64,000 nt of DNA from an uncultured Lachnospiraceae bacterium. Its GTDB lineage: Bacteria; Bacillota; Clostridia; Lachnospirales; Lachnospiraceae. The DNA is taken from contig CAJUFN010000006.1 of the NCBI GenBank assembly GCA_910585545.1, forward strand, positions 74,341 through 138,340, written 5' to 3'. The position numbers were made by a program, and so were the translations under genes. Each line of letters opens with the position of its first letter. Positions within the stretch are counted from its first letter, which is position 1. Below, piece by piece: positions 50,901 to 60,007 of this stretch. Under the pieces are notes generated by a model that had not been told where the DNA came from, searched no databases, and saw nothing but the letters and a program-made list of their open reading frames with translations.

Positions 50901-52310
50901 CTATTTATTATCCGTATGAAGTTTATTTAATTTCTTCACTATGTCCCTCATAATATTTTCTTCCAATTTATAAGATTTCTTATAAATCGCAAGACTGATA
51001 AAGGCCAGAACAATTGGAATCACAAGCATCAAAACACGGATTCCAAGAAGTGTTCCTGCCGATTGAATTTCAAGTTTTGGCCGGTAGCCTACAAGCTGAA
51101 GTCCGATCCCTGTCAGACCTCCTGCCGCTGCCATTGCAGCTTTCATCAAAAATGTCTGTGCAGAACATGTCACACTCTCATTTCTTACACCAAATTTCAC
51201 TTCACCATAGTCAATTACGTCTGCCATACAGCAAGTTGTTACACCAATAGACAATCCAGAGCCAAAGAAAATAAATGCACAGCTCACAACAACACCCGGC
51301 GCACTCTGTGGTGCAACATATCCCAGCACTCCCAGGAGAACAAATCCGATGACAGGAAGCATACATGCTACTGTATATACTTTCTTTCTGCTGATTTTTT
51401 CTGCAATTTTCGGAAAACAGATCAACCCAAGCATTTCTGCAATGATTGCCAGTCCAAATACAGAATATAAAAACTCATTCCCACACACACTCTTAAAATA
51501 GTAAACTGCAAATCCTTTTGCAATCTGCGTACACAGATTAAATGTCAACAGCACTCCGATAAACGCAAGCAGCTGATCATTTTTCAAAATAACATGAAAT
51601 GCTTCCTTCAAGCTTGTCTTCTGTGCCTTTGCTCCAACTGTAGACTCTTCCTTTACATTAAAGACCGTAATTCCGATGGTAACCAGGAATATCACTGCAA
51701 TGATCACTGCAAACAACGTATATCCGGTTTCTGCATATTCTTCTTTTCCGTTCATTTTATTCAGTCCCGTGATAACATATAAACCAAAAGTTGCAACGGA
51801 AAATCCTGCCAGGCTGGCAAAAAATCTAGGAATAACAGATACCTTTTCCCGCTCATGCGGATCATTTGTCAAGTTCGGAAGCCATGACCAATATGGAACA
51901 TCCATAATCGTATACGTCATTCCATAAAGAATATACATCACAGAAACATAAATGTACAATGCCGTTCCCTGCAAATGAAAACTATAGAACAGGAAAACAA
52001 ACGCAACTGAATTAATCAGTGTTCCTATCACTAACCAAATACGGAATTTACCATATTTCGTATGAGTATTATCCACGATCATTCCCATCATAGGATCATT
52101 GACTGCATCCCAAATACGTGCCACAAAAAATAAGACTCCCACAAAAGCAGGTGCGATATACAATGTATCCGTAAAATACACCATCAAAAACACACCAACC
52201 ATGTTACAAATTGCATCTTTACCGATTGCTCCAATTCCAAAACAGTACTTTTCACGGGCAGACACTTTTTTATACTGTGTTGCTCCGCCTTCTACAGATT
52301 TCGTATTCAT
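50901..52310 (-). CDS. GPH-family sugar:cation symporter
   Basis: 469-residue MFS-type transporter of the glycoside-pentoside-hexuronide family (MelB-like). Motifs: YFGIGAIGKDAICN at the start, RIWDAVNDPMMGMIVDNT (about 70-87), YWSWLPNLTNDPHEREKVSV and about twelve helices. It should import alpha-galactosides for the adjacent GH36 enzyme. The ATG at 52310 lies eleven bases after AAGGAGG; an ATG nine bases earlier is too close to it. First gene after the AraC-responsive promoter. Confidence 0.92.
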   Translation of the reverse strand: MNTKSVEGGATQYKKVSAREKYCFGIGAIGKDAICNMVGVFLMVYFTDTLYIAPAFVGVLFFVARIWDAVNDPMMGMIVDNTHTKYGKFRIWLVIGTLINSVAFVFLFYSFHLQGTALYIYVSVMYILYGMTYTIMDVPYWSWLPNLTNDPHEREKVSVIPRFFASLAGFSVATFGLYVITGLNKMNGKEEYAETGYTLFAVIIAVIFLVTIGITVFNVKEESTVGAKAQKTSLKEAFHVILKNDQLLAFIGVLLTFNLCTQIAKGFAVYYFKSVCGNEFLYSVFGLAIIAEMLGLICFPKIAEKISRKKVYTVACMLPVIGFVLLGVLGYVAPQSAPGVVVSCAFIFFGSGLSIGVTTCCMADVIDYGEVKFGVRNESVTCSAQTFLMKAAMAAAGGLTGIGLQLVGYRPKLEIQSAGTLLGIRVLMLVIPIVLAFISLAIYKKSYKLEENIMRDIVKKLNKLHTDNK

Positions 52311-52370
52311 AATTCTCATATCCTCCTTAAAATCAGAAGAGGTTTGTGCACATTTCTTCTTTCTGCCCTC

Positions 52371-52435
52371 ATTATAAACAAAAATCTCTTATACTGTTAG
52401 TTTCTTTTGTTTCCATGATGTGACTAAATGTTTCC
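52371..52435 (-). promoter_or_regulatory. Alpha-galactoside operon promoter with repeated AraC-type sites
   Basis: On the minus strand TATAAT lies at 52371-52376 with a poor -35. Upstream, GGAAACA occurs twice (52408-52414 and 52429-52435) exactly 21 bp apart. A weak -35 with helix-phased direct repeats is the usual plan for an AraC-family activator, here the product of the gene next to it. Confidence 0.6.
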
Positions 52436-52456
52436 TTTTCTTCATCATATCAACAT

Positions 52457-53353
52457 TTATTTGGGTTCTTCCTCTTCCATCAAGGCATCCACATTCTGTT
52501 CTCCTTGTACCAAATGTTCCCTTACTTCCCGCCGATGTTCCTTTCTATATTTCATCGGCGACGTCCCAATGACCTTCTTAAACAATCTGGAAAATGCCCG
52601 AAAATCCTTATATCCACATTCTGTTGCTACTTCCTCGATCGAAAGTTCTGTGATTGTCAACAACTCTTTTCCTCTCGATATCCGAAACCGCATCAAAAAT
52701 TCCTTTGGTGACATCTCCAATGTCTTTTCAAACAATTTGTATAAATAGCTGCGATCCACACAGATATAATTTGCTATATCCGTCACCTTTAGATTATCAG
52801 CATAATGATTACGGATATACTGTATTGCATGACGGATATACACGCTTTCTTTGGATTCTTCTTTCCCGCCGTCAATGACCAGATCCTGCGTAAGTACTGC
52901 GAAAAACTCATACAGCAGACTTTGCAGACGGTACTGGTTACTTACCGTCATCTCTTTTAATTTCATCATATTCAAAACAATCTTTTTTAACTCTTTTCCT
53001 CTTTCTGACTGAAAAATCAACTGGCTGCTGTTCAATCCGATATCACTAATATATTCCTTCGCCCTCGTTCCGCTAAATCCGATCCAGCAATATGTCCATG
53101 GCTCTACTTCATCTGCCTGATAAAACGTCATAACCTCCGGTTCAATCAAAAATCCCTGTCCTGCATGCAGCTCATAACGTTTCTCTCCAACCTGATAGAT
53201 TCCTTTCCCTGATAAAATGAAATGAATGATATAATTTGGTCTGACGGCCGGACCAAAATAATGTCTTGCACCACACTGAGCATAACCGCAGAAACACAAC
53301 ACTAACTCTTCAAACTTTGAATCGACTAGCTGTAATACATATGAATTTTCCAT
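52457..53353 (-). CDS. AraC-family regulator of the alpha-galactoside operon
   Basis: 298 residues: an N-terminal cupin sensor domain (about 1-150, GKGIYQVGEKRYELHAGQGFLIEP) and two C-terminal AraC helix-turn-helix units (NLKVTDIANYICVDRSYLYKLFEK and SIEEVATECGYKDFRAFSRLFKKVIG). The start at 53353 follows AGGAGGTTCTT; a 22-codon longer frame runs through the preceding terminator and is rejected. It is upstream of the transporter and GH36 genes on the same strand, so a role as their activator, responding to an alpha-galactoside, is inferred. Confidence 0.9.
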   Translation of the reverse strand: MENSYVLQLVDSKFEELVLCFCGYAQCGARHYFGPAVRPNYIIHFILSGKGIYQVGEKRYELHAGQGFLIEPEVMTFYQADEVEPWTYCWIGFSGTRAKEYISDIGLNSSQLIFQSERGKELKKIVLNMMKLKEMTVSNQYRLQSLLYEFFAVLTQDLVIDGGKEESKESVYIRHAIQYIRNHYADNLKVTDIANYICVDRSYLYKLFEKTLEMSPKEFLMRFRISRGKELLTITELSIEEVATECGYKDFRAFSRLFKKVIGTSPMKYRKEHRREVREHLVQGEQNVDALMEEEEPK

Positions 53354-53371
53354 AAGAACCTCCTGAACATC

Positions 53372-53416
53372 AAAAGAGAGAGACCCGTATCCGATAGATA
53401 CACGCTTCCCTCTTTT
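53372..53416 (-). terminator. Terminator after rubrerythrin, before the AraC gene
   Basis: On the minus strand AAAAGAGGGAAGCGTGTATC pairs imperfectly with GATACGGGTCTCTCTCTTTT around TATCG; the last four T belong to a TTTTGATG tail. A smaller hairpin (AAATCAG-GTTAT-CTGATTT, about 53456-53474) directly follows the rubrerythrin stop. Confidence 0.65.
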
Positions 53417-53478
53417 CATTGTAATCTTAAAGTAAAATATGCTAACTTCATTTTAAATCAGATAACCTGATTTTATAT

Positions 53479-54084
53479 TTATACGATTCCTCCGGTATAT
53501 GGCGCCAAACCAAGCGGGATAAAGAATCCTTTTGGATGTCTGCAAACCGGACACAGTTCCGGTACCCGTTTCCCAATATGAATGTGCCCGCAATTTAAAC
53601 ACATCCATTTTTCCTCTTCCGGCGCTTCAAAATATACTCCGTTTTTTAAAAGCTCTGCCAATTCTTCAAAACGTTTCCCATGTGTTTTTTCAATTTCTGC
53701 AATCTGTAAAAATGCAGATGCTGCCTCAAAAAATCCCTCTTCCTTTGCAATTTCCGCAAATGCCGGATAGACCTCTTCATACTCTTCATATTCATTATGA
53801 CGAGCCATTTCCAGCAGGCTTTCTGTCTTATTTGCGATATCTACCGGATATCCTCCATCAATTTCAATGGTCTCTCCCGCACATTCACCTAATAACTCAT
53901 AAAAACGCTGTGCATGGGCACGCTCTTGATCAGCCGTAAATAAAAACACATTGCTCACCGCATACAAGCCTTGTTCTCTTGCCTGTTCCGCAGCAATCGT
54001 ATAACGATTTCTCGCCTGACTTTCTCCTGCAAAAGCCCTCATTAGATTTTCTTTTGTTTTACTGTTTTTAAATTCAATATCCAT
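53479..54084 (-). CDS. rbr: Rubrerythrin
   Basis: Peroxide-scavenging non-haem iron protein of anaerobes. The 201-residue product has the N-terminal four-helix di-iron domain with Glu and ExxH motifs (FAGESQARNRYT, FTADQERAHAQRFYELL, FLQIAEIEKTHGKRFEELA) and a C-terminal rubredoxin-like zinc/iron site (WMCLNCGHIHIG, LCPVCRHPKGFF). Length and order are normal. AAAGGAGTGTG precedes the ATG at 54084; a GTG nine bases earlier lies too near the RBS. Confidence 0.95.
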   Translation of the reverse strand: MDIEFKNSKTKENLMRAFAGESQARNRYTIAAEQAREQGLYAVSNVFLFTADQERAHAQRFYELLGECAGETIEIDGGYPVDIANKTESLLEMARHNEYEEYEEVYPAFAEIAKEEGFFEAASAFLQIAEIEKTHGKRFEELAELLKNGVYFEAPEEEKWMCLNCGHIHIGKRVPELCPVCRHPKGFFIPLGLAPYTGGIV

Positions 54085-54157
54085 AATGCACACTCCTTTT
54101 TCCTCTCTAATCAGTAGTATGCCTCATGGCTATCCATTTATTCCCTATTTCATTCGT

Positions 54158-55174
54158 TTAATTAAATCCCCATATACGTCTTGCCATCTGATATCCGAGT
54201 ACAGAAATTTTTCTTCCGGAACGCCCAGGCAGGTTCATTGTCTGCCCTAAAATTCCACGGCGAATTTTCCGGTATATCCGGAAATCTTTTTTCTTAAGAT
54301 ACTGCCACAGCTCTTTCTTCTTTTCCAACGCCTCCGATGTCTTACATCGGATAAGTATGATTGAAGAAACTGTCATCATAATCGCCAGATAGTTGATCAT
54401 GTAATTTTTCAAACGTTTATCCTGTATTTTCTTCAAAGAATACATATCAATCATGGTCTTTGTCACAAAAATCTGCTGGTCAATACGTTTAATCATATTC
54501 TTCTCATTTACCGATTGATCATCTCTGCCGATAAAATACCTGTAAAAATCCACATCGAGATAATACATAGTCCTCACATGTGGAAGAGGATAATAGACAT
54601 AAATATTATCCACATAAAATGTATGCCTTGGAAGCTGCAGCTGACAAAGCTTCAGAAGTTCTGTACGATAAATGACAGAATGCATTAAAATGTACTGCCC
54701 AATATGAAAACGCCCCACTTCTTTCCACGTGAAAATCTCCTTCTGCGGCAGCACATTTCTGTAATGAATCACTTTTTTATGCTCTGCCCCAACCTTTTCA
54801 TACACATAATTGGAAATAAACATATCAACTTCTTTCCCGTTATTTTCCAATTCATGCAATTTTCCCAGTATCTTCTTCAATGACTCTTCGTCTACCCAAT
54901 CATCGCTGTCCACGACTTTAAAATACTTCCCGGTGGCATATGCAAGCCCTGAATTCACAGCATCACCATGCCCTCCATTTTCCTTATCCACAACTTTTAT
55001 AATTGTTGGATACTCTTTTTTGTATTGCTTTGCTATTTTTAAGGTCTTATCTGATGAACCATCATTGACAATGATAATTTCAATGTCTTCTCCTCCCGGC
55101 ATAAGAGACTGAATCGCCTTGTCCATATATTTTGCCGAATTGTAACATGGAATTGCAACTGATAAATACTTCAT
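54158..55174 (-). CDS. Family 2 glycosyltransferase
   Basis: 338-residue GT-A fold glycosyltransferase transferring a sugar from a nucleotide donor, probably in surface polysaccharide or glycolipid synthesis. Seen: YLSVAIPCYN, IIIVNDGSSDKTL, NGGHGDAVNSGL and the DXD-like KVVDSDDWVDEESL (about 90-103), then a helical C-terminal region with a hydrophobic stretch (YLAIMMTVSSIILI). The start at 55174 follows AGGGTGAGAAC. It has no glycan-synthesis neighbours, so donor and acceptor are unknown. Confidence 0.88.
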   Translation of the reverse strand: MKYLSVAIPCYNSAKYMDKAIQSLMPGGEDIEIIIVNDGSSDKTLKIAKQYKKEYPTIIKVVDKENGGHGDAVNSGLAYATGKYFKVVDSDDWVDEESLKKILGKLHELENNGKEVDMFISNYVYEKVGAEHKKVIHYRNVLPQKEIFTWKEVGRFHIGQYILMHSVIYRTELLKLCQLQLPRHTFYVDNIYVYYPLPHVRTMYYLDVDFYRYFIGRDDQSVNEKNMIKRIDQQIFVTKTMIDMYSLKKIQDKRLKNYMINYLAIMMTVSSIILIRCKTSEALEKKKELWQYLKKKDFRIYRKIRRGILGQTMNLPGRSGRKISVLGYQMARRIWGFN

Positions 55175-55403
55175 TGTTCTCACCCTATTTTCCTTTTCTC
55201 ATGTATCCTCAGTATAAAACATTCCATCAAAAAATCCAATGGTATAATATATTATTCATAATTTGTTCATCTTTTATTTCAAAATCTTTCATTACTATTA
55301 CATTGTTTATTCATTTCTAAAGAATATACTAATATTAAGTCAAACAATAAAAATGACATCATCTTAGTAGTTCATACTATTTGAATAAACTTTTTCATAA
55401 TGC

Positions 55404-55434
55404 ATGCCGGGAGCTGGTGCCAGCTACCCGGCAT
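55404..55434 (-). terminator. Terminator overlapping the Ig-like surface protein stop
   Basis: ATGCCGGG (55404-55411) and CCCGGCAT (55427-55434) flank an inner CTGG/CCAG pair. The TAG stop at 55424-55426 lies inside the structure, so the last codons form one arm. The following minus-strand bases are only moderately T-rich. The region 55175-55403 before the glycosyltransferase has no gene. Confidence 0.55.
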
Positions 55435-57220
55435 CCTCCCTTTTTACGAGAAACTTTATTCCAATCACAGAAACTGTCACAACTACCACAAACACAACTA
55501 CGATTCCTGCGTGAAATTCCTTCTCTCGTCTATCATATTCTTCCTCTCGTGGCCTTTTTTCTTTTGTCTTTTTTCCTTCTCCTTTAGCTATTTTTTCCGC
55601 ATGTTTTTCCTTAATCTGGTTTTCTGATATGTTTCCATGCTCTTCTACTGCATTTTTTTCTTCCGTTATCCAAAAATGTATCATATTTTCTGTCCTATTT
55701 CCTGCTTTATCCTGTGCTGATACAAAAACTTTGTATTTCCCTGGCTTCGCTGCATGATAATAACACTTTCGTTGACTATCTTCCAGCCTCTGTTCTTTTC
55801 CATTTACACGGACTACATACAGCAAATCTTCTGAATCCCTCAATGCGACAAGAAGAGACCTTTCTTTTTCATACGTTTCTCCATCCCTTGCTCCTTTTAT
55901 AATAATTTCAGGTGCTGTATGATCAATGACAAATGCAGCACTTTTTTCTTCCACATTACCTGCGGCATCCTTTGCCCTTATCACAAATCTATGTCTTCCC
56001 TCCTTTACAATTCGCTCTCCTTTTACATAGTTACTTCCATCCAATAATAAGTCTTCGCTGCAAAATGTGTAATCTTGGATCACATCTTTCTTTTCATATT
56101 TCCAGCAAAATTCTTTTAAAGATCTGCCTTCCAGCTCTTCTACATATCGAATCTTTGGTTTCTCTTTATCAATCAAAAAAATGCATTGTGTTTCCGAATA
56201 ATTGCCGGCTGCATCTCTAGCCTTGAGCCATAGCTGATATAATCCATTCTCTGAAAACACATTTTTCTCCTGATTACCTTTCAAAGTGCTTATCAAACTT
56301 TCTTTTCCATCTGCCGTCTTCCATATCCCTTCAAATACATATTCTCCGACTATATTTTCTTCTTCTATCTGTCCTAAGATTTCCACATCTGTATTTACGA
56401 TTGCAAAATTCGTAATCCCTTTTAATGATAGCTTAGGTGGATTCACATCAATATATAAGTCTTTTATAACGAAGCTCTGATTGCCCGCCACGTCTTTTGC
56501 ATAAATTTGTACCTGCACTGCTTGTCCGCTTACAGATGTTACATCTACCTTAAATGAAATACGCTCCTTTCCGGATATCTGCTTTTCTTTTTCCGTATAT
56601 CCTTCCATTACAGCCATCCCACTCGTTATATCTTCTGCCCGAGCAATTATAGTTGGCGCTACAGACAGCCAGCCTTTTATATCTTTTTCATTCTCCAGCC
56701 ATATGCTCGGTCCTTTAGTATCTACCGGAATCATCCGCTCTTCTTCATATATCCTTTGCATCTTACCTTCTTCATCCGCAACCTCCTGCCATACTTTCAG
56801 TATAGTAACCCCATCTTTAAAATTTTGTGATACCCAGTTCTTTTCTATCTCTTCTGGTTCTTTTGGTTCCTCCCCTTCCTCTTTCGTTTCTTCTTCCTTC
56901 AACTCTTCTTTCGTCTCTTCTTTCATATCTTCTTTCGCTTCTTCTTTATCTTCCCCAATATTTTTTTCAAGTTTTCCGCTTTCCACAGTTCCATCTGCCT
57001 TTTCCAACCTATAAAAAATCTCTCCTCTTCCGGATGCCCACAACGTCATTTCAGGAGCTGTCACATAATATCCGTTTTCTCCATCTGGTTCCTCTATCCT
57101 TATCTCATACTCTTTTTGTATTTCCTCTCCTTCATTTTCTTCTGCTGCCACATACCAGACAGCTGAAACTGAACACATTATCACTAAGATTATAACTTCT
57201 ATCTGCTTTCTAAACTTCAT
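55424..57220 (-). CDS. Ig-like surface protein with C-terminal membrane anchor
   Basis: 598 residues: a signal/anchor segment (about 1-26), a short domain, a very acidic Glu/Lys repeat (about 85-130), then four or more bacterial Ig-like modules recognised by KDVAGNQSF, RDAAGNYSE, KDAAGNVEE and DKAGNRTEN, and finally a basic linker and one membrane helix near 570-590 (GIVVVFVVVVTVSVIGIKFL). There is no LPXTG motif. It follows the pseudokinase gene by 12 bp and is surely co-transcribed. It is probably displayed on the cell surface; ligand unknown. Confidence 0.8.
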   Translation of the reverse strand: MKFRKQIEVIILVIMCSVSAVWYVAAEENEGEEIQKEYEIRIEEPDGENGYYVTAPEMTLWASGRGEIFYRLEKADGTVESGKLEKNIGEDKEEAKEDMKEETKEELKEEETKEEGEEPKEPEEIEKNWVSQNFKDGVTILKVWQEVADEEGKMQRIYEEERMIPVDTKGPSIWLENEKDIKGWLSVAPTIIARAEDITSGMAVMEGYTEKEKQISGKERISFKVDVTSVSGQAVQVQIYAKDVAGNQSFVIKDLYIDVNPPKLSLKGITNFAIVNTDVEILGQIEEENIVGEYVFEGIWKTADGKESLISTLKGNQEKNVFSENGLYQLWLKARDAAGNYSETQCIFLIDKEKPKIRYVEELEGRSLKEFCWKYEKKDVIQDYTFCSEDLLLDGSNYVKGERIVKEGRHRFVIRAKDAAGNVEEKSAAFVIDHTAPEIIIKGARDGETYEKERSLLVALRDSEDLLYVVRVNGKEQRLEDSQRKCYYHAAKPGKYKVFVSAQDKAGNRTENMIHFWITEEKNAVEEHGNISENQIKEKHAEKIAKGEGKKTKEKRPREEEYDRREKEFHAGIVVVFVVVVTVSVIGIKFLVKREDAG

Positions 57221-57232
57221 TCGGTTTCCCCC

Positions 57233-58693
57233 TTACAACTGATAAATCTCTTTTATTTTTATGTAATCTTCACTTTCCAGAATCCCAGGGAACAACATAT
57301 TATACTGCTTTGCTTTCTGTATCACTTCTTCTTTTTGTATATCAGGCTGTCTGCACAATAATTCCAAATGTATCATACACAACTTTTCCGACCCTCCATA
57401 TGTACCAATCCCCTTTTCGCATATCCCCTTTGCTCCAATTAAATCACCATGCTCCGCTAAATACTCCGCCCATCTATACATCCATTCTCTTTTCCGCTCA
57501 AACGAAATATCTTTTTTCTCCATTTCCTGATACTGCTCTAATACTTTTTCCATCTGATTTTTAGCTTCATAAGCATGTTCCAGATAAGTTCTCACTTCCT
57601 CTTCCCGAAAATGCTCCTGATCTGTGCGTTTTAACTCTGTCGCGCTTAAAATTTTCTCCCCCAATTCAATTATTTTTTCTTTGTAATCCTCTTTTTCAAA
57701 TCCTGCATAAATACGAATCCTACTTTGCATATATTGCAATTTTAAAGCTTCCTTAGATTCCTCTAATTCCTGGAGTACTTTTCCGATTTCTTTCTCCTCT
57801 TTATGCTCTTTTCCAAGTAAATATCGACAGAGCATACGATACTGTCTTCCCTGCTCATGCGCTTCGCTTACTTTTTCAAAATATTCTAATGCCTTTGCAT
57901 AATCTGCCAACTCAAGAAAATACACTAGCCCTGCTTCCATATAGATTTCGTCTTGCTGCCGCCATATCTCTATACTGTCATCTTCTGCATCTTCCTCACT
58001 GGCTTTTACTACATTTTTCATTCTTACTTCTTTCTTCTCTTCTGTACCTATTCTTGCCAATGCATTTCCAAGCCCGCCTATTAATGCGGCAGTACATAAA
58101 GAACCTGCAAACAACAAAGACAATATTTTCTTTTTTCTCTTTATTTTTGGGATTTTTTGTCTGATTTGTTCAAAATTTTGAAATGTTCTTTTTGAATTTT
58201 CCCCGGTACAACGATGTACCATTTTTAGATAAGCGTACTCTTCCGCCTTTGATAGTGCCGGATAAATATCTGTCTGGGCAAATAGAAATTGAATAATCTT
58301 TCCAAAACCATAAATATCATTTTCTATATCTTTTTTCTGCCCAATAACCTTTCCTTCCGGCAAAAAATAGGACCAATTTTGTCGCCGTTCTGCTCTCTTT
58401 TTAATCTCTTCGTTCGATTCGTCTGACATATCAACAAGATATATCTCATCCTTTTCCGTGATCAGAAATCCATATGGGTTCACATAGCCATAACCTTCTT
58501 GTCTTTCACATTTATGGTGATTTTCCAAAAGTTCTGCTATCTGCAGAATCCATCCCATCACCTGCTCTTTCACGAGTTCAGGTCTTCCTCGCATTCTGTC
58601 ATACATCAGTATCCCCTGCCGATAGTCCATAACCACATGATACTTATTTCCATGTTTTACAAATTTCAACACAGAATAGCCTTTCTGCTCCAA
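57233..58693 (-). CDS. Membrane pseudokinase with TPR-like domain
   Basis: 486 residues. The first 180 resemble the C-terminal part of a Ser/Thr kinase fold: YHVVMDYRQGILMYDRM (strand 5 hinge), QEGYGYVNPYGFLI in the place of the catalytic loop but without its Asp, IYLVDMS in the DFG position and DIYGFGKIIQFLF in the helix-F position. The Gly-loop and Lys strand are missing, so it should not be an active kinase. One helix (about 188-209) crosses the membrane; the outer part is a helical repeat (TPR-like). The start is a TTG at 58693. EssB of type VII secretion has a comparable plan; no other ess genes are here. Confidence 0.75.
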   Translation of the reverse strand: MEQKGYSVLKFVKHGNKYHVVMDYRQGILMYDRMRGRPELVKEQVMGWILQIAELLENHHKCERQEGYGYVNPYGFLITEKDEIYLVDMSDESNEEIKKRAERRQNWSYFLPEGKVIGQKKDIENDIYGFGKIIQFLFAQTDIYPALSKAEEYAYLKMVHRCTGENSKRTFQNFEQIRQKIPKIKRKKKILSLLFAGSLCTAALIGGLGNALARIGTEEKKEVRMKNVVKASEEDAEDDSIEIWRQQDEIYMEAGLVYFLELADYAKALEYFEKVSEAHEQGRQYRMLCRYLLGKEHKEEKEIGKVLQELEESKEALKLQYMQSRIRIYAGFEKEDYKEKIIELGEKILSATELKRTDQEHFREEEVRTYLEHAYEAKNQMEKVLEQYQEMEKKDISFERKREWMYRWAEYLAEHGDLIGAKGICEKGIGTYGGSEKLCMIHLELLCRQPDIQKEEVIQKAKQYNMLFPGILESEDYIKIKEIYQL

Positions 58694-58723
58694 TATCCAT
58701 CACCCTCTCTCTAGTTTATATTA

Positions 58724-58763
58724 TGATAATCATTATTATAAATTATTGCAAACTATTATGCAA
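58724..58763 (-). promoter_or_regulatory. Pseudokinase operon promoter overlapping a Fur-like box
   Basis: On the minus strand TTGCAT (58758-58763) and TATAAT (58735-58740) are spaced 17 bp. TGATAATCATTATTA (58724-58738) differs at one position from the 7-1-7 Fur consensus TGATAATNATTATCA and overlaps the -10. Iron-, zinc- or peroxide-dependent control by a Fur-family protein is therefore possible. Confidence 0.55.
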
Positions 58764-58800
58764 GTACTTTTTTCACATTATAAAAAATAGCAATTATTAT

Positions 58801-58834
58801 AAAAACGATGCCTGAAATTCCCGGCATCGTTTTT
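58801..58834 (-). terminator. Terminator of the P-type ATPase/AI-2E operon
   Basis: AAAAACGATGCC (58801-58812) and GGCATCGTTTTT (58823-58834) make a 12-bp stem with a ten-base loop; on the minus strand TTTTTATAATAATTG follows. The symmetrical sequence may work in both directions. Confidence 0.9.
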
Positions 58835-58849
58835 ACATATTTTCATATA

Positions 58850-60007
58850 TTACTCTTGCTTTTTAACAATTTTTTTACGCTGCAGCCTTTGATACACATT
58901 CTCCCGGAAGAGCGCATAGATAACAGAGCCTGCCGGAATAAAAATAAGCATTCCTACAATTCCCATCATACTTCCGCCTACGGTCACCGCCGCCAATACC
59001 CAGATAGATGGCAGCCCTACGGAATTCCCCACTACATGCGGATAAATAAAATTTCCTTCTATCTGCTGTAATATGAAAAACACGACTACAAATACAAGTG
59101 CCTGAGCCGGATTTACCATAAAAATCAGAAAAGCTCCCACAATACAGCCGATAAATGCCCCAAATATCGGAATCAATGCTGTAAACGCAATCAAAATTCC
59201 CACTAACAATGCGTATGGCAGACGTAAGATTCCCATTACTACAAAGAACATCGCTCCCAAAATCACAGCCTCTGTACACTGACCCGTGAGGAAATGAGAA
59301 AATGTATCATACGTAAGTGAACATATCGAAAGTACTTTTTCTACTCTTTTTTGCGGGAAATATGCATATAATATTTTTCTCGCCTGTACGCTTAAACGCT
59401 CTTTCTGCAGCAATACATAACACGCAAATACAAAAGCAATAAAAAATGTTGTCATCCCGCTTATAATACTCTTTGCCGCCGTATATGTGGTTCCAATCAC
59501 GCTTCCGGCGCCATTTTTCAGGAAATCGATAGCAGTCTCTATCGTCTTATCCCAATTCAGTTCAAAGCTGTTGATCCACTCTACGATTTCCTTGTTGTTT
59601 TTAAAAAACTCTGTTGCCCAATGCTGAAATTCGGGCACAAATTGCTGAATCTGCTGACCTAAACTGATAAACGTTTTTCCAAGCTGCGGAACCACCACAA
59701 ACATTACCAATACGATTACGCCTATCACAGATATCAGCGTCAATAACAGACTTACCGGTCTTGCAAATTTTGCTGCGTTCTTCCCTCTTTTTTCCGGCTC
59801 TTTGCCAAACAAATGCCGCTCGAAAAAATTAAGAGGTACATTTAGCACAAAGGTAATTGCTCCTCCTAAAACAAACGGAAAAATAATATTTCCTATGATT
59901 CCGATATATTCCAATATCACCTCATAATTCCATATTCCGACAAGAATCAAAATCGTATATAAAATCAAGCCTCTGATTTTTTTCAGATTTTCTCTGTTTA
60001 AATCCAT
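58850..60007 (-). CDS. AI-2E family transporter
   Basis: 385-residue integral membrane protein of the AI-2E (YdbI/PerM/TqsA) family: about eight helices, the family segment GRLLGIL-like stretch at LPYALLVGILIAFTALIPIFGAFIG, and a large extracellular loop (about 100-170). Members include autoinducer exporters and Na+/H+ antiporters, so the name does not fix the substrate. It starts 10 bp inside the P-type ATPase gene and has GGAGAAAAGGGAAC upstream, so it is made with the ATPase under the Mn riboswitch; a role in metal or ion balance is inferred. Confidence 0.85.
   Translation of the reverse strand: MDLNRENLKKIRGLILYTILILVGIWNYEVILEYIGIIGNIIFPFVLGGAITFVLNVPLNFFERHLFGKEPEKRGKNAAKFARPVSLLLTLISVIGVIVLVMFVVVPQLGKTFISLGQQIQQFVPEFQHWATEFFKNNKEIVEWINSFELNWDKTIETAIDFLKNGAGSVIGTTYTAAKSIISGMTTFFIAFVFACYVLLQKERLSVQARKILYAYFPQKRVEKVLSICSLTYDTFSHFLTGQCTEAVILGAMFFVVMGILRLPYALLVGILIAFTALIPIFGAFIGCIVGAFLIFMVNPAQALVFVVVFFILQQIEGNFIYPHVVGNSVGLPSIWVLAAVTVGGSMMGIVGMLIFIPAGSVIYALFRENVYQRLQRKKIVKKQE

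Noticed and set aside
47914..53474. AGATAACC(C/T)GATTTTAT at about 47920 and again at about 53457
   Set aside because: The second copy is explained by the hairpin after rubrerythrin; the first lies in a promoter region. The shared 17 bases are probably chance.
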